Program-made: the position numbers and the translations under genes
Notes under the pieces: model-generated
The model's input: only the letters and a program-made list of their open reading frames with translations
Told to the model about the DNA's origin: nothing
Database searches by the model: none
Shown here: positions 16,278-25,798 of the stretch, piece by piece
Numbering within the stretch: the stretch's first letter is position 1
Layout: the number at the start of each line of letters is the position of its first letter
Assembly: GCA_900215285.1 (NCBI GenBank)
Contig: OCMG01000004.1
Span: forward strand, 2,588,001 to 2,652,000
From: Ensifer adhaerens
GTDB lineage: Bacteria > Pseudomonadota > Alphaproteobacteria > Rhizobiales > Rhizobiaceae
Reading direction: 5' to 3'
DNA length: 64,000 nucleotides

Positions 16278-17438
16278 TTATCGTTTGTGTCCGGTATCGA
16301 GGTGCCGTTCCATAAAGGCGGAATAGCGCGACATACCGAAGCAGAAGAGCCAATAGACGAAACCTGCGAAGATCAGGCCGGTGACGGGCGTTACCGCCGT
16401 CGCCCAGGTCGCGTCGGCAAAACTCTGGTTGATGATGCCGAGCAGGTCGAACATGCCGATGATCATCACGAGCGACGTGTCCTTGAACATGCCGATAAAG
16501 GTGTTCACGATGCCCGGAATGACCAGCTTGATCGCCTGCGGCAGGATGATGAAGCGGATTTTCTGCCAGTAGCTCAGACCGAGGGAATCGGCCCCTTCAT
16601 ACTGACCTTTCGGCAGCGCCTGCAAACCGCCGCGGATCACTTCCGCCATGTAGGCGGCCGCGAAGATCGAGACGCCGACCAGCGCGCGCAGGAACTTGTC
16701 GAAATTCACCCCGTCCGGGAGGAACAGCGGCAACATGACCGAGGCCATGAAGAGCACGGTGATCAGCGGCACGCCGCGGATGATCTCGATGAAGAGGATG
16801 CAGAGCGTCTTGATGACCGGCATTCTCGAGCGCCGTCCGAGCGCCAGCAGGATGCCGGCGGGCAGAGATATGGCGATGCCGACGAATGACAGGATCAGCG
16901 TCACCATGAGGCCGCCCCAGTTTGCCGTTTCGACATGGGGAAGCCCGAAGACGCCGCCCAGAAGCAGGTAGAAGGCGATGATCGGGAAGACGATGAAAAG
17001 CAGGAGCGCGTTCAGCCCCTTGCGCGGCACTTTCGGGATCAGGAGCGGGACGAGAAGCGCGATGAGCATCACGCCCACCAGGATCGGCCGCCAGCGTTCC
17101 TCAACGGGATAACGGCCGAAGATGAAGATGCTGAAACGCGATTCGACGAAGGCCCAGCAGGCACCGCTCCAGCCGGCAGGCTGAATCCCGCCGACCTGTT
17201 CGGTGGTGGCGCAGGCGGTGCGATCGACTCCGCTCCAGACGGCGTCGATAAACAGCCAGCGGAGGGCATCCGGGATGAGCCATGCCAGCACCAGCAGCGC
17301 GATGATGGTCAATGCCGCGTCCGTGGGCGTGGCGAAGAGGTTCTGGCGCAGCCATCGGCCGAGGCCGCTGGTCTTGCCCGGCGGCGTCTCCGCCTTCAGC
17401 ATTTCCGTGCGAACGAAGTGTGTGGCGATCTCGGCCAT
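16278..17438 (-). CDS. aapM: General L-amino acid ABC transporter, permease AapM
   Basis: A 386-residue inner-membrane permease of the polar amino acid family, about 150 residues longer than HisM-type proteins because of additional N-terminal membrane segments, as expected for AapM. The conserved cytoplasmic loop is seen in the C-terminal half: [20 protein letters not shown], then [18 protein letters not shown]. Its start is one base after the aapQ stop (TAAG then ATG), which implies translational coupling. It forms the heteromeric channel with AapQ. Confidence 0.95.
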   Translation of the reverse strand: MAEIATHFVRTEMLKAETPPGKTSGLGRWLRQNLFATPTDAALTIIALLVLAWLIPDALRWLFIDAVWSGVDRTACATTEQVGGIQPAGWSGACWAFVESRFSIFIFGRYPVEERWRPILVGVMLIALLVPLLIPKVPRKGLNALLLFIVFPIIAFYLLLGGVFGLPHVETANWGGLMVTLILSFVGIAISLPAGILLALGRRSRMPVIKTLCILFIEIIRGVPLITVLFMASVMLPLFLPDGVNFDKFLRALVGVSIFAAAYMAEVIRGGLQALPKGQYEGADSLGLSYWQKIRFIILPQAIKLVIPGIVNTFIGMFKDTSLVMIIGMFDLLGIINQSFADATWATAVTPVTGLIFAGFVYWLFCFGMSRYSAFMERHLDTGHKR

Positions 17439-17439
17439 C

Positions 17440-18633
17440 TTATCTCTCCACCAGTGCCATTCTGGCGTTGAACCAGTTCATGAACAGCGAGGTCACCAGG
17501 CTGATTCCCAGATAGACCACCATCCAGATCGCAACGATCTCGACCGCATGGCCCGTCTGGTTGAGAATGGTGCCGCCCACGGCGACGAGGTCCGAGAAGC
17601 CGATGGCGATTGCCAGCGACGAGTTCTTCGTCAGGTTGAGGTACTGACTGGTCAGCGGCGGAATGATGATGCGCAGCGCCTGGGGCACGATGATCTTGCG
17701 CGTTGTGACGCCCGGCTGAAGGCCAAGTGCGAAGGCGGCCTCGGTTTGCCCCTTGGCCACGGCACGAATGCCGGAACGGACGATCTCGGCGATAAATGCA
17801 GCAGTATAGAAAGAGAGCGCCAGATAGAGGGAGATGAATTCCGGCCCGATGTGGGTTCCGCCGGTCAGGTTGAACTTGCCAGCGGTCGGATAGTCAAAGG
17901 TCAGCGGCGAACCGAGGGCGAGAAAGGTGACGATCGGCAGACCGATGATCAGGGCGGCTCCGGTCCAGCCCGACGGGAAGGGCTGCCCGGTGCGCGCCTG
18001 TCGTGCACGGGCCCAGCGGGAGACGAGGAACGCGGCAATGATGCCGACGAGGAAAGCCACCGCAATCAGCCAGGCGCCATCTCCCCAGATCGGCAGGGGG
18101 AAGAACAGGCCGCGATTGTTCAGGAAGCTGCTGGCGGGCAAATGGACGGAATCGCGCGGCTGCGGCAGGACGGAAAGCACGCCCTTGTACCAGAAGAAGA
18201 TAACCAGCAGCGGCGGAATGTTGCGGAAGACCTCGACATAGACCAGCGACAACTTTGCAATCAGCCAGTTTTTCGACAGGCGCCCGATGCCCACGATAAA
18301 GCCGACGATGCTTGCCGTGACGATGCCGGCCACTGCGACTAGAACCGTGTTCAGCAGGCCGACGACCAGAGCGCGCATATAGGTCGAATCGCTCGAATAA
18401 TCGATCAGCGACTGGCCGACCTGAAATCCGGCGCGGCCGTTGAGAAAGCCGAAACCGGAGGCGATATTGGCGCGCTTGAGGTTCTCGAGCGTGTTGCCCC
18501 AGACCCACCAGATCAGGGCGAGGACGAGAATGGCGGTCAGCAACTGGTAGATGATGCTGCGGATTGTCGGATCATAGAGCAGGGACGCGCGCGGTCGGTC
18601 TTCACCCGCCGAGTCCGGGATGTTTGCGGCCAT
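17440..18633 (-). CDS. aapQ: General L-amino acid ABC transporter, permease AapQ
   Basis: A 397-residue permease and partner of AapM, with the same long N-terminal extension and eight or so membrane segments. The EAA-type loop is [20 protein letters not shown], then [20 protein letters not shown]. The ATG at 18633 is chosen over one at 18669 because AGGGGA lies about ten bases upstream and the N-terminus then matches the family ([20 protein letters not shown]). It follows aapJ by 95 bases, a gap that in other species separates the abundant binding protein from the membrane genes. Confidence 0.94.
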   Translation of the reverse strand: MAANIPDSAGEDRPRASLLYDPTIRSIIYQLLTAILVLALIWWVWGNTLENLKRANIASGFGFLNGRAGFQVGQSLIDYSSDSTYMRALVVGLLNTVLVAVAGIVTASIVGFIVGIGRLSKNWLIAKLSLVYVEVFRNIPPLLVIFFWYKGVLSVLPQPRDSVHLPASSFLNNRGLFFPLPIWGDGAWLIAVAFLVGIIAAFLVSRWARARQARTGQPFPSGWTGAALIIGLPIVTFLALGSPLTFDYPTAGKFNLTGGTHIGPEFISLYLALSFYTAAFIAEIVRSGIRAVAKGQTEAAFALGLQPGVTTRKIIVPQALRIIIPPLTSQYLNLTKNSSLAIAIGFSDLVAVGGTILNQTGHAVEIVAIWMVVYLGISLVTSLFMNWFNARMALVER

Positions 18634-18728
18634 GGCCAATTTTCCCCTGTTGCCTGTTATTGCTGGCAATCTTGTTTAGAGGTGGCGAAGGCGGGACATG
18701 CCCGCCTTCGCTTCATGCGTCGCGCTGC

Positions 18729-19754
18729 TTAGCGGATCGGCGGGGCGTATTGCAGGCCGCCCTTGGTCCACAGTGCGTTGAGGCCGCGGGCGATCTTCAA
18801 GGGCGAGCCCGAACCGATGTTCTTTTCGAAGATCTCGCCGTAATTGCCCACCGTCTTCACGATGTTATAGGCCCACTTTTCGTCAAGGCCGAGGTCCTTG
18901 CCGATATGCTGGTCCTTTTCGACGCCAAGGAAGCGCTTGATGTCCGGGTTGTCGGACTTCAGGAAGTCGTCGACATTGGCCTTGGTGATGCCGAACTCTT
19001 CGGCCTGAACCATGGCATAGAACGACCAGGTCACGATATCGAACCACTGGTCGTCGCCCTGGCGGACGGCGGGCCCTAGCGGCTCCTTCGAGATGATTTC
19101 CGGCAGGATCATGTGATCGTCCGGCTTCGTGAGCGTCAGGCGGACGGCATAGAGGCCCGACTGGTCAGTCGTGTAGACGTCGCAACGACCGGCATCATAG
19201 GCGGCGTTGACTTCTTCCAGCTTCTCGAAAACCACCGGATTGTACTGGAGGTTGTGCGAACGGAAGTAGTCAGCGAGGTTCAGCTCGGTCGTGGTGCCGG
19301 CCTGGACGCAGACGGCAGCGCCAGACAGTTCGAGCGCGGACTTCACGTTCAGGCTCTTGCGAACCATGAATCCCTGGCCGTCATAGTAGTTGACGGCGCG
19401 GAAGTTGAAGCCGAGCGCGGTGTCGCGGCTGATCGTCCAGGTCGTGTTGCGGGCGAGCATGTCGATTTCGCCGGACTGGAGAGCGGTAAAGCGCTCTTTG
19501 GCCGTGGTGGGCGTGAACTTCACCTTGGTCGGGTCGCCGAAGACGGCGGCCGCGACGGCGCGGCACAGGTCTACGTCGAAACCGGTCCAGTTGCCGTTGG
19601 CGTCAGCCGATCCGAAGCCGGCAAGACCCGTGTTGACACCGCACTGCAGAAATCCCTTGGCTTTTACGTCGCTCAGCGTGTTGGCCGAAGCCGCGTGGGC
19701 GGTCAGGCCCAGGAGGGCCGTGCCGACGACGGCGGACAGAAGCTTCTTGCTCAT
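18729..19754 (-). CDS. aapJ: General L-amino acid ABC transporter, periplasmic binding protein AapJ
   Basis: A 341-residue solute-binding protein with a signal peptide (MSKKLLSAVVGTALLGLTAH, cleavage after AASA). The mature part has the type 3 binding-protein fold: GFLQCGVNTGLAGFGSAD near the start, then GFDVDLCRAVAAAVFGD and LARNTTWTISRD, the ligand-binding region. AapJ in Rhizobium leguminosarum binds a broad range of L-amino acids. It is the promoter-proximal gene of aapJQMP and faces away from metC. Regulation is likely by nitrogen status as in other rhizobia, but no NtrC or sigma-54 site was found. Confidence 0.96.
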   Translation of the reverse strand: MSKKLLSAVVGTALLGLTAHAASANTLSDVKAKGFLQCGVNTGLAGFGSADANGNWTGFDVDLCRAVAAAVFGDPTKVKFTPTTAKERFTALQSGEIDMLARNTTWTISRDTALGFNFRAVNYYDGQGFMVRKSLNVKSALELSGAAVCVQAGTTTELNLADYFRSHNLQYNPVVFEKLEEVNAAYDAGRCDVYTTDQSGLYAVRLTLTKPDDHMILPEIISKEPLGPAVRQGDDQWFDIVTWSFYAMVQAEEFGITKANVDDFLKSDNPDIKRFLGVEKDQHIGKDLGLDEKWAYNIVKTVGNYGEIFEKNIGSGSPLKIARGLNALWTKGGLQYAPPIR

Positions 19755-20197
19755 TTGTTTTTCAACCTTTTTTTCTTGTCGGTGAATCCCAGAACCACGC
19801 GAGGCGAATTTCCCCAGCCACCGGCGCGGCAGCTCACAAACCTCCCGGCGCGAGCACGATTATTCCATGCGGTTTCGACACAATGGTCAAGTCGAATTGC
19901 CACATTTTTTCCAAAATCGGGCCAAATTTCAATCGATGCTTAATCTGAAGGCAGGCATATCAACGGTTTGACGTTAATTGCTGCAGAACGATGCCACATC
20001 TGCCGAAAATACGGCTTTTTCTATATTTCGGCGCTTCCCACATGGGTGTGCAGGTGGGGTTGACCATGCCGACCGGCGGCTCCAAAACAGGTCGGACACG
20101 GCTGCGGGTTTTCCCGCAAGTCGTATCGACGGCATGATTTGAGGCAAGCGGCGGGTGGTCTTTCCGCTCAGACCGCAGGATATGGACAGTTTCGACA
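19755..20197. other. Divergent control region aapJ / metC
   Basis: 443 bases without a convincing gene. It should hold the promoters of both operons. I looked for a sigma-54 GG/GC promoter and for a SAM-II riboswitch and found neither in acceptable form. AT-rich tracts lie at about 19760-19780 and 19900-19950. A hairpin-prone stretch with CGAAAATACGG and TTTCGGCG is near 20010-20035. Confidence 0.5.
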
Positions 20198-21409
20198 ATG
20201 AGCGCGGGTAAGAAAGAAATTCTCGACACGGCAGGCATCAATACGCGGCTTGGACATCTGGGCCTCGATCCCTTTGCCTGCCACGGCTTCGTCAATCCGC
20301 CCATCGTGCGGGGGTCGACCGTGCTCTTCCCAACGGCCGGCGACATGGCCCGTCCGGCCGGTGCGCCGTCGCAAAAATACACTTACGGCACCCACGGGTC
20401 TCCCACCACAGAGGCCTTGTGCGAGGCAATCAATGAACTTGAGGGAACTGCCGGGACCGTGCTTGTTCCCTCGGGACTCGTGGCGATCACGCTTCCGCTT
20501 CTGGCCTATCTTTCCGCTGGCGATCATGCGCTGATCGTCGATTCGGTCTACAATCCGACGCGCGTCTTTTGCGACAAGGTGCTAAGGAAATTCGGCATTT
20601 CGGTGGATTACTACGACCCGGAAATCGGCGCCGGCATCGAAGCGCTGATCAAGCCGAACACGAAGCTTGTGCATCTCGAAGCACCGGGCTCGCATACGAT
20701 GGAAATGCAGGATGTGCGCGCCATATCGGATGCTGCCCACCGCCATGACTGTGTGGTGATGATGGACAATACCTGGGCGACGCCGGTCTTCTTCAGGCCG
20801 GTTGACCATGGCGTTGATGTCGTCATTCACGCGGCGACCAAATATCCTTCCGGACACTCGGATGTCCTCATGGGCTTCGTATCGGCCAACGAGAAGCACT
20901 GGCCGGCGCTGCATGAGGCCAATTGGCAGTTCGGCATGTGCGTCACGTCGGATGATGCCTATCAGATCCTGCGCGGGCTGCGCACGATGGCGCTTCGGCT
21001 GGAGCGTCACCAGGATTCGGCGCTGAAGATCGCGCGGTGGCTTGAAGGCCGGGAAGAGGTCGCTGCGGTTCTGCATCCGGGCCTGCCGAGTTTTCCCGGC
21101 CACGCGATCTGGAAGCGTGACTTCAAGGGCGCCAGCGGCGTCTTCTCTTTCGTCCTCAGGGAAAATGACGCGGAACGCTTCAAGCCGCGAGCCCATGCCT
21201 TTCTCGACGGGCTCAAGCTCTTCGGTCTTGGCTATTCCTGGGGAGGCTATGAATGCCTCGCGGTCCAATCCTTCCTGGGTGATCGGACAATCCGCAAGGC
21301 TCCGAAGGAAGGTCCGGTCATCCGGCTTCAGATCGGTCTGGAAGATGTCGAGGATATCATGGCCGACCTCGATCGCGGTTTTGCAGCGGCGCGGGCTCTG
21401 GATGACTGA
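20198..21409 (+). CDS. metC: Cystathionine beta-lyase
   Basis: A 403-residue PLP enzyme of the Cys/Met metabolism family, expected to cleave cystathionine to homocysteine, pyruvate and ammonia. The Schiff-base lysine is in HAATKYPSGHSDVLMG (about residue 219). The cofactor-contacting YTYGTHGSPTTEAL and LVPSGLVAITLPLLA, and the aspartate in MMDNTWATPVFF, are all present. The position next to aapJ, divergently transcribed, is the known rhizobial arrangement. A related cystathionine gamma-synthase or lyase activity cannot be fully excluded from sequence alone. Confidence 0.92.
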   Translation: MSAGKKEILDTAGINTRLGHLGLDPFACHGFVNPPIVRGSTVLFPTAGDMARPAGAPSQKYTYGTHGSPTTEALCEAINELEGTAGTVLVPSGLVAITLPLLAYLSAGDHALIVDSVYNPTRVFCDKVLRKFGISVDYYDPEIGAGIEALIKPNTKLVHLEAPGSHTMEMQDVRAISDAAHRHDCVVMMDNTWATPVFFRPVDHGVDVVIHAATKYPSGHSDVLMGFVSANEKHWPALHEANWQFGMCVTSDDAYQILRGLRTMALRLERHQDSALKIARWLEGREEVAAVLHPGLPSFPGHAIWKRDFKGASGVFSFVLRENDAERFKPRAHAFLDGLKLFGLGYSWGGYECLAVQSFLGDRTIRKAPKEGPVIRLQIGLEDVEDIMADLDRGFAAARALDD

Positions 21410-21427
21410 CGGATCTGGACCCGACGG

Positions 21428-22603
21428 TCAGGCCGGCTGCTCGCCGGCCTTGTAGCCGTAGATCCAGTCGAGCTTCCCGGCCAGTTTCGTTGCGGGGCTC
21501 AGCGCGAAGACCGCATCCCGGGCGAGCCTGACGGGTCCGCGCGCATGATAGGCGAAGCGGTTGAAATCTCCGCGGGCCCGAATCTTGACGACACGGGCGC
21601 GGCGCATGGCCTCGAAGCGAGTGAGCGCTGCCCCGACCGGCAATGATTTCACCAGGGCTGCCAGATCATAGGCGTCTTCGATTGCCATGACGGCACCCTG
21701 CGCTGCAAAGGGCAGCATGGCGTGGGCTGCGTCGCCAATCAGGACGACATCGCGGTTGTCTGTCCAGTGACCCTCCCCGACGCCGAAAAGCGGCCACCAT
21801 GTCGGCTGCGGTGCTTTCAGCAGCAGCTGGCAGAGGTCTGTGTTCCAGCCGGCAAGTGCGCGGCTGATGAAGGCGCGGCGTTGCTCTTCGGAGGGAGAGA
21901 TGGACCAGGCATGGCCCGGGTCCTCGCCGGCCGATATGGCCACCAGATTGATCGCACCAACCTCTTTCAGCGGGTAGCAGACGATGTGTGCGTCCGGTCC
22001 CGTGAAGGCGGTGACGCGGTTCCTCTGGATGAAGGCGGAGGCTTCCGCATCAGGGATGACGAAGCGCCAGGCAACGAAGCCGGAAAACCTGGCCTGTCCC
22101 GCACCGTCGACCAGGGTCCGCATCTTCGACCAGACGCCATCGGCGCCGACGAAAAGATCGGCATGTAGCGCTGCTTCCGACTCGAGCGACGGCCTTGATG
22201 GCCTTTCCACCCGCGCGCCCAGCCTCAGGGATATCAGGGGATTCTGCTCAACCTTGTGAAGCAGTGCCTGCTGCAAGGTGGCGCGGTGCAGCACGCCATA
22301 GGGCCCACCCCAGCGATCGGAGCCCGTGCGACCGAGCGGTATCGAGGTCAGGTCGCGCAGGGACGTGCCGGAGGCGAGGGTGACGCTCTCGGGCTGAAGC
22401 CAGCGCGAGGAAAAGAGGGGCAAAACGCCCAATTCGTCCAGAACGCGTGCGCCGTTTGGTGAAATCTGGAGGCCCGCGCCGACCTCGCTCATCTGTGCCG
22501 ATTGTTCGAGAACTGCAACTCGCACGCCGTTTTGAGCCAAAGACAGCGCAGCGGTCAGTCCCGCAACGCCGGCGCCCACGACAATCGCTGACTGGACGGC
22601 CAT
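21428..22603 (-). CDS. FAD-dependent monooxygenase (salicylate hydroxylase-like)
   Basis: A 391-residue class A flavoprotein monooxygenase. The three diagnostic motifs are present: GxGxxG in VVGAGVAGLTAALSLA at residues 8-23, the DG motif in FVGADGVWSKMR near residue 155, and the GD motif in VVLIGDAAHAMLPFAAQGA near residue 290. Such enzymes hydroxylate aromatic or similar small substrates with NAD(P)H. No aromatic-degradation genes surround it, so the substrate is unknown; other possibilities are quinone or secondary metabolite hydroxylation. It ends 18 bases from metC, converging with it. Confidence 0.87.
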   Translation of the reverse strand: MAVQSAIVVGAGVAGLTAALSLAQNGVRVAVLEQSAQMSEVGAGLQISPNGARVLDELGVLPLFSSRWLQPESVTLASGTSLRDLTSIPLGRTGSDRWGGPYGVLHRATLQQALLHKVEQNPLISLRLGARVERPSRPSLESEAALHADLFVGADGVWSKMRTLVDGAGQARFSGFVAWRFVIPDAEASAFIQRNRVTAFTGPDAHIVCYPLKEVGAINLVAISAGEDPGHAWSISPSEEQRRAFISRALAGWNTDLCQLLLKAPQPTWWPLFGVGEGHWTDNRDVVLIGDAAHAMLPFAAQGAVMAIEDAYDLAALVKSLPVGAALTRFEAMRRARVVKIRARGDFNRFAYHARGPVRLARDAVFALSPATKLAGKLDWIYGYKAGEQPA

Positions 22604-22653
22604 ACCGCCACCTGCCTGTCTGGAAATTCAAAATGCCCTACGGCCGTGAAGCC

Positions 22654-22899
22654 TCAGGCGACCTTGTCGAGGAAGACGCAGCCCGGAGGGTTGGTCTGAT
22701 TGGACTTCAGCGACGGATTGTACTTGTAGAGTGTCGAGCAATAGGAACAGACCTTCTCGCTATCGGCACCCATGTCGATATAGATGTGTGGATGATCGAA
22801 GGGCACGGATGCGCCCGTGCACATGAATTCCTTGACGCCGACCTCGATGACGCGATGGCCTCCGTCGTTCTGGAAATGGGGAATGGTGTGACCGGCCAT
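22654..22899 (-). CDS. Zinc-finger (CHCC) protein, NDUFS6-like
   Basis: An 81-residue protein of the zf-CHCC family. Cys27, a His at 36 or 38, and the pair Cys51 and Cys54 (VCSYCSTLYKY) form the zinc site. The mitochondrial relative is NDUFS6, a zinc-binding subunit on the peripheral arm of complex I, and alpha-proteobacterial homologues are considered complex I accessory proteins. It lies 50 bases upstream of the monooxygenase gene on the same strand. The real partner is more likely the nuo-encoded complex than its neighbours. Confidence 0.9.
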   Translation of the reverse strand: MAGHTIPHFQNDGGHRVIEVGVKEFMCTGASVPFDHPHIYIDMGADSEKVCSYCSTLYKYNPSLKSNQTNPPGCVFLDKVA

Positions 22900-23004
22900 G
22901 AATGCCTCCGAATGCGTTCTGCAAATTTCAAACCAGGATTTTGCCGGACATTATAACGGCACTGCACAAAAGTGTAGGGGTCGAAGCCAAGTTTAGGTCA
23001 AAAC

Positions 23005-24294
23005 TCAGCGTCGCTTCTCCATCTGCTGGAAATACCACATGCCAATCGCCAGCGCCGTGTTGCCAAGCGTGCGCCCGACCGGAAGTCGCCAGTGCCAGGC
23101 GCTCGCAAAGATATCGAAATCGCGGGGATTGCCGGTCAGTGCTTCCGCCATGATCTCGCCGACGATATGCGAGGTCGCCACGCCATGGCCGGAATAGCCC
23201 TGCGCATAGAAGACGTTGCTCCGGATGCGACCAAGCTGCGGGATGCGGTTGATGGTGATTCCATCCTGACCCTGCCAGGCAAAATCGATGCGCACGCCCT
23301 TCAATTGCGGGAAGGTCCTTTCGATGGCCGGGCGGAGCTGATCGGCTAGGTTCGGGGTTTCGCGGCCGGTGTAATTCGTGCCGCTGCCGAACAGCAGGCG
23401 GCGGTCGGCGGTGAGGCGGTAATAGTCGAGCACGAAGCGGGTGTCATAGACGGCGATGTCCTGCGGATTGATGGCGCGGGCGACATCCTCCGGGAGGGGC
23501 TCGGTCGTGACAATGCCGAGCGAGGCGGGGAAGAGCATTCCGGCGAGCTTGAAGCGTTCCAGATGATGCGAGGCATTGCCGGCGAGCAGAATCTTCTCGG
23601 CGATGACTGATCCGCCCGCCGTGACCAGCTCGACGCGCTTGCCGTGACGGATGTCGAGAACCTTCGAGTCTTCGAAAATCTGGACGCCAAGCCCGCGTGC
23701 CGCATCGGCCTCACCGAGGCAGAGGTTCAGCGAATGGACGTGCATGTTGCGGCGGTTGATGAGGCCGGCGGCGTAAAGGTCGGTGCCGATGACCTCGCGG
23801 ACGGCGCTGCCATAGACCATCTCGACCTCGTCACCCATGCCGCGCGCGACCGCCATCCTGTAGATGGCTTCCAGTTCGGGAACGTGCGACGGCTGCCACG
23901 CAGCCTGCATATGGCCGAATTTCAGGTCGCAGCTTATGCCGCATTTTTCGACGCGGTTCCGGATGATGCGCTGTCCGCGCCAGCGCAGGTCCCAGACGAA
24001 GTCCTCGGCCTTTGGGCCGAGCGTCCGGGAGAACTGTTTCAGCATCGCCTTGTCACCGGAAAGTGACCCGGTTATCTGCCCACCGTTTCGGCTTGAGGCG
24101 CCCCAGCCAATGACATTGGCTTCCAGCAGTGCCACCGAGACGCCGCGTTCGGCAAGTTCCACGGCTGTCGCCACGCCGGTAAAGCCGCCGCCGATAATGG
24201 CGACATCCACGTCGAGCCGGCGATCGAGGCGCGGGAAGGGCGCGATGGGGTTTCGCGTCGCTGCGTAATAGGAGTTGCAATAGGTCTCGGCCAT
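23005..24294 (-). CDS. puuB: FAD-dependent oxidoreductase, gamma-glutamylputrescine oxidase-like
   Basis: A 429-residue D-amino acid oxidase-type flavoprotein. The dinucleotide-binding motif is VAIIGGGFTGVATAVELAER (about residues 31-50), followed by the family segment GWGASSRNGGQITGSLSGDK. Near the C-terminus AQGYSGHGVATSHIVGE contacts the flavin. PuuB oxidises gamma-glutamylputrescine to the aldehyde, hydrogen peroxide and ammonia. The neighbouring glutamine synthetase-like gene, 15 bases upstream, is the expected PuuA, so the pair looks like the first two steps of putrescine breakdown. PuuC and PuuD are not in the window, so other amine substrates are possible. Confidence 0.8.
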   Translation of the reverse strand: MAETYCNSYYAATRNPIAPFPRLDRRLDVDVAIIGGGFTGVATAVELAERGVSVALLEANVIGWGASSRNGGQITGSLSGDKAMLKQFSRTLGPKAEDFVWDLRWRGQRIIRNRVEKCGISCDLKFGHMQAAWQPSHVPELEAIYRMAVARGMGDEVEMVYGSAVREVIGTDLYAAGLINRRNMHVHSLNLCLGEADAARGLGVQIFEDSKVLDIRHGKRVELVTAGGSVIAEKILLAGNASHHLERFKLAGMLFPASLGIVTTEPLPEDVARAINPQDIAVYDTRFVLDYYRLTADRRLLFGSGTNYTGRETPNLADQLRPAIERTFPQLKGVRIDFAWQGQDGITINRIPQLGRIRSNVFYAQGYSGHGVATSHIVGEIMAEALTGNPRDFDIFASAWHWRLPVGRTLGNTALAIGMWYFQQMEKRR

Positions 24295-24309
24295 CGATCC
24301 GTTCCGTGG

Positions 24310-25641
24310 TCAGACGCTCAGGCGATAGGTGGCGATTTCGAAATCGGTCACCTGCGCGGCGAAGACATCCTGTTCCTGCTGCTTGGCGGCGGCGAAGCAG
24401 GTGACGAATTCCGGATGCAGGATGCGCTTCATGCTCTCGGCCACCTCGAAACGCTCCAGCGCCTGGCGCCAGTCCTTGGCGAGCTTGGGCAGGCCGAGTG
24501 CGTGCGAATTGGTGGTGACAGGCTCGGCCGGCATCAGCATGCGGGCTATGCCGTCCAGCGCGCCGCCGAGGATGGCGGCGAAGACCAGAAAGGGATTGGT
24601 ATCAATGCCGGCGACACGATGCTCGATCCGCCTTGCGGCGTGCGGTCCGCCCGGAATGCGGATAGCCGCAGTCCGGTTTTCATAGCCCCAGCCGACCGTC
24701 GTGGGGGCAAGGCCGCCGGGACAGAGACGGCGGTAGGAATTGAGATGCGGCGCGAAGATGAGCGTTGCGTCCGCCATGCTGTCCATGAGCCCGGCGACGG
24801 CGGCGCGCATGATCTCCGAGCCCTGGTCCGTGCCGTCGTCGAAGACGTTGCGGCCGCTCTCGTCCAGCATGGAGAAGTGGATATGCAGGCCGCTGCCGGC
24901 CTTGTCGGCGTAGGGCTTGGCCATGAAGGTGGCCAGAGTGCCATGGCGACGGGCGACATTGCGGATGATCTGCTTGAGGAAAAGCGTGTCTTCGGCCGCC
25001 TTCAGCGCGTCGGGCTGGTGCATGAGATTGAACTCGAACTGCCGCTGCGCGCCTTCGGCAATCGTTGCGTCGAGTTCGATCCCAGCGGCGGCAGCCGCCC
25101 GGTAGAGGTCATCGATGAACGGACCAGTGTCCCGCAGTTCCTCCAGCGAATAGATATTGTCGAATTCGCGGGGCGGGCCGCCGACATGCGGCCGGGCGGG
25201 GGCAATGCCGTCGTTCTCCGGATCGAGCAGATAGAACTCGACCTCGGCCGCCACGACCGGGGTCAGGCCCGCCGCCTTGTATCGATCAAGCACCAATTGC
25301 AGCAGATGCCGGCCATCGGCGAAATAGGGTTCGCCGGTTTCCTTGCGCATGCTCATCGGCAGGACCGGTGCATCCATTCCCAGGTCGATGAGGCCGCGTC
25401 CGGTCGCTTCGCAAACCCCGTCGAGATCGCCGCGCTCCATCGTCAGTTGGGTCCCGGCCGTATCCGTTCCCCAGATGTCGACGCCGATGGAGGACATGGG
25501 CATGCGGATGCCCTCCTTCTTCAGCTTGTCGATCTTTTCCGCCGAAACCCGCTTGCCCCGAAATATGCCGTTCATGTCGGTAATGGCGGCGTAGACGTGG
25601 GAAGGGTCGACGGCGGATTGCTGGGGGGCTGATGGCGACAA
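24310..25641 (-). CDS. puuA: Glutamine synthetase family protein, gamma-glutamylputrescine synthetase-like
   Basis: A 443-residue GS-like ligase. The catalytic domain shows AEVEFYLLD (metal ligands), GSGLHIHFSMLDESGRNVFD, APHLNSYRRLCPGG, and the arginine-rich ENRTAAIRIPGG. The N-terminal beta-grasp domain is present (VYAAITDMNGIFRGKRVS). It lacks the adenylylation-site region of GlnA. PuuA ligates glutamate to putrescine using ATP. The order puuA then puuB in one unit supports the assignment over other GS-like ligases such as ethanolamine or isopropylamine ligases, which remain alternatives. Confidence 0.82.
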   Translation of the reverse strand: MSPSAPQQSAVDPSHVYAAITDMNGIFRGKRVSAEKIDKLKKEGIRMPMSSIGVDIWGTDTAGTQLTMERGDLDGVCEATGRGLIDLGMDAPVLPMSMRKETGEPYFADGRHLLQLVLDRYKAAGLTPVVAAEVEFYLLDPENDGIAPARPHVGGPPREFDNIYSLEELRDTGPFIDDLYRAAAAAGIELDATIAEGAQRQFEFNLMHQPDALKAAEDTLFLKQIIRNVARRHGTLATFMAKPYADKAGSGLHIHFSMLDESGRNVFDDGTDQGSEIMRAAVAGLMDSMADATLIFAPHLNSYRRLCPGGLAPTTVGWGYENRTAAIRIPGGPHAARRIEHRVAGIDTNPFLVFAAILGGALDGIARMLMPAEPVTTNSHALGLPKLAKDWRQALERFEVAESMKRILHPEFVTCFAAAKQQEQDVFAAQVTDFEIATYRLSV

Positions 25642-25798
25642 GGGAGGGCTCCGGATGACAATTTTCTGGCGTCATCTACGTATGACTTGATCAAATTTGC
25701 AAGATCGATGTTCATTCGGCGGTTGTCGAAAGAGGCTTGCGAATTTGAGAAACTGCAATAGGTAAGAGTGTATCCATCGACGCTTGTGGAGCCACATC

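Noticed and set aside
19755..19960. Sigma-54 promoter before aapJ
   Set aside because: The best match (TGGCA then TTG) has the wrong spacing between the GG and GC elements.
20090..20197. SAM-II riboswitch before metC
   Set aside because: A GATTTG-like start was seen near 20135, but the conserved AAACAAG and GCTAAA parts of the SAM-II core were not found.
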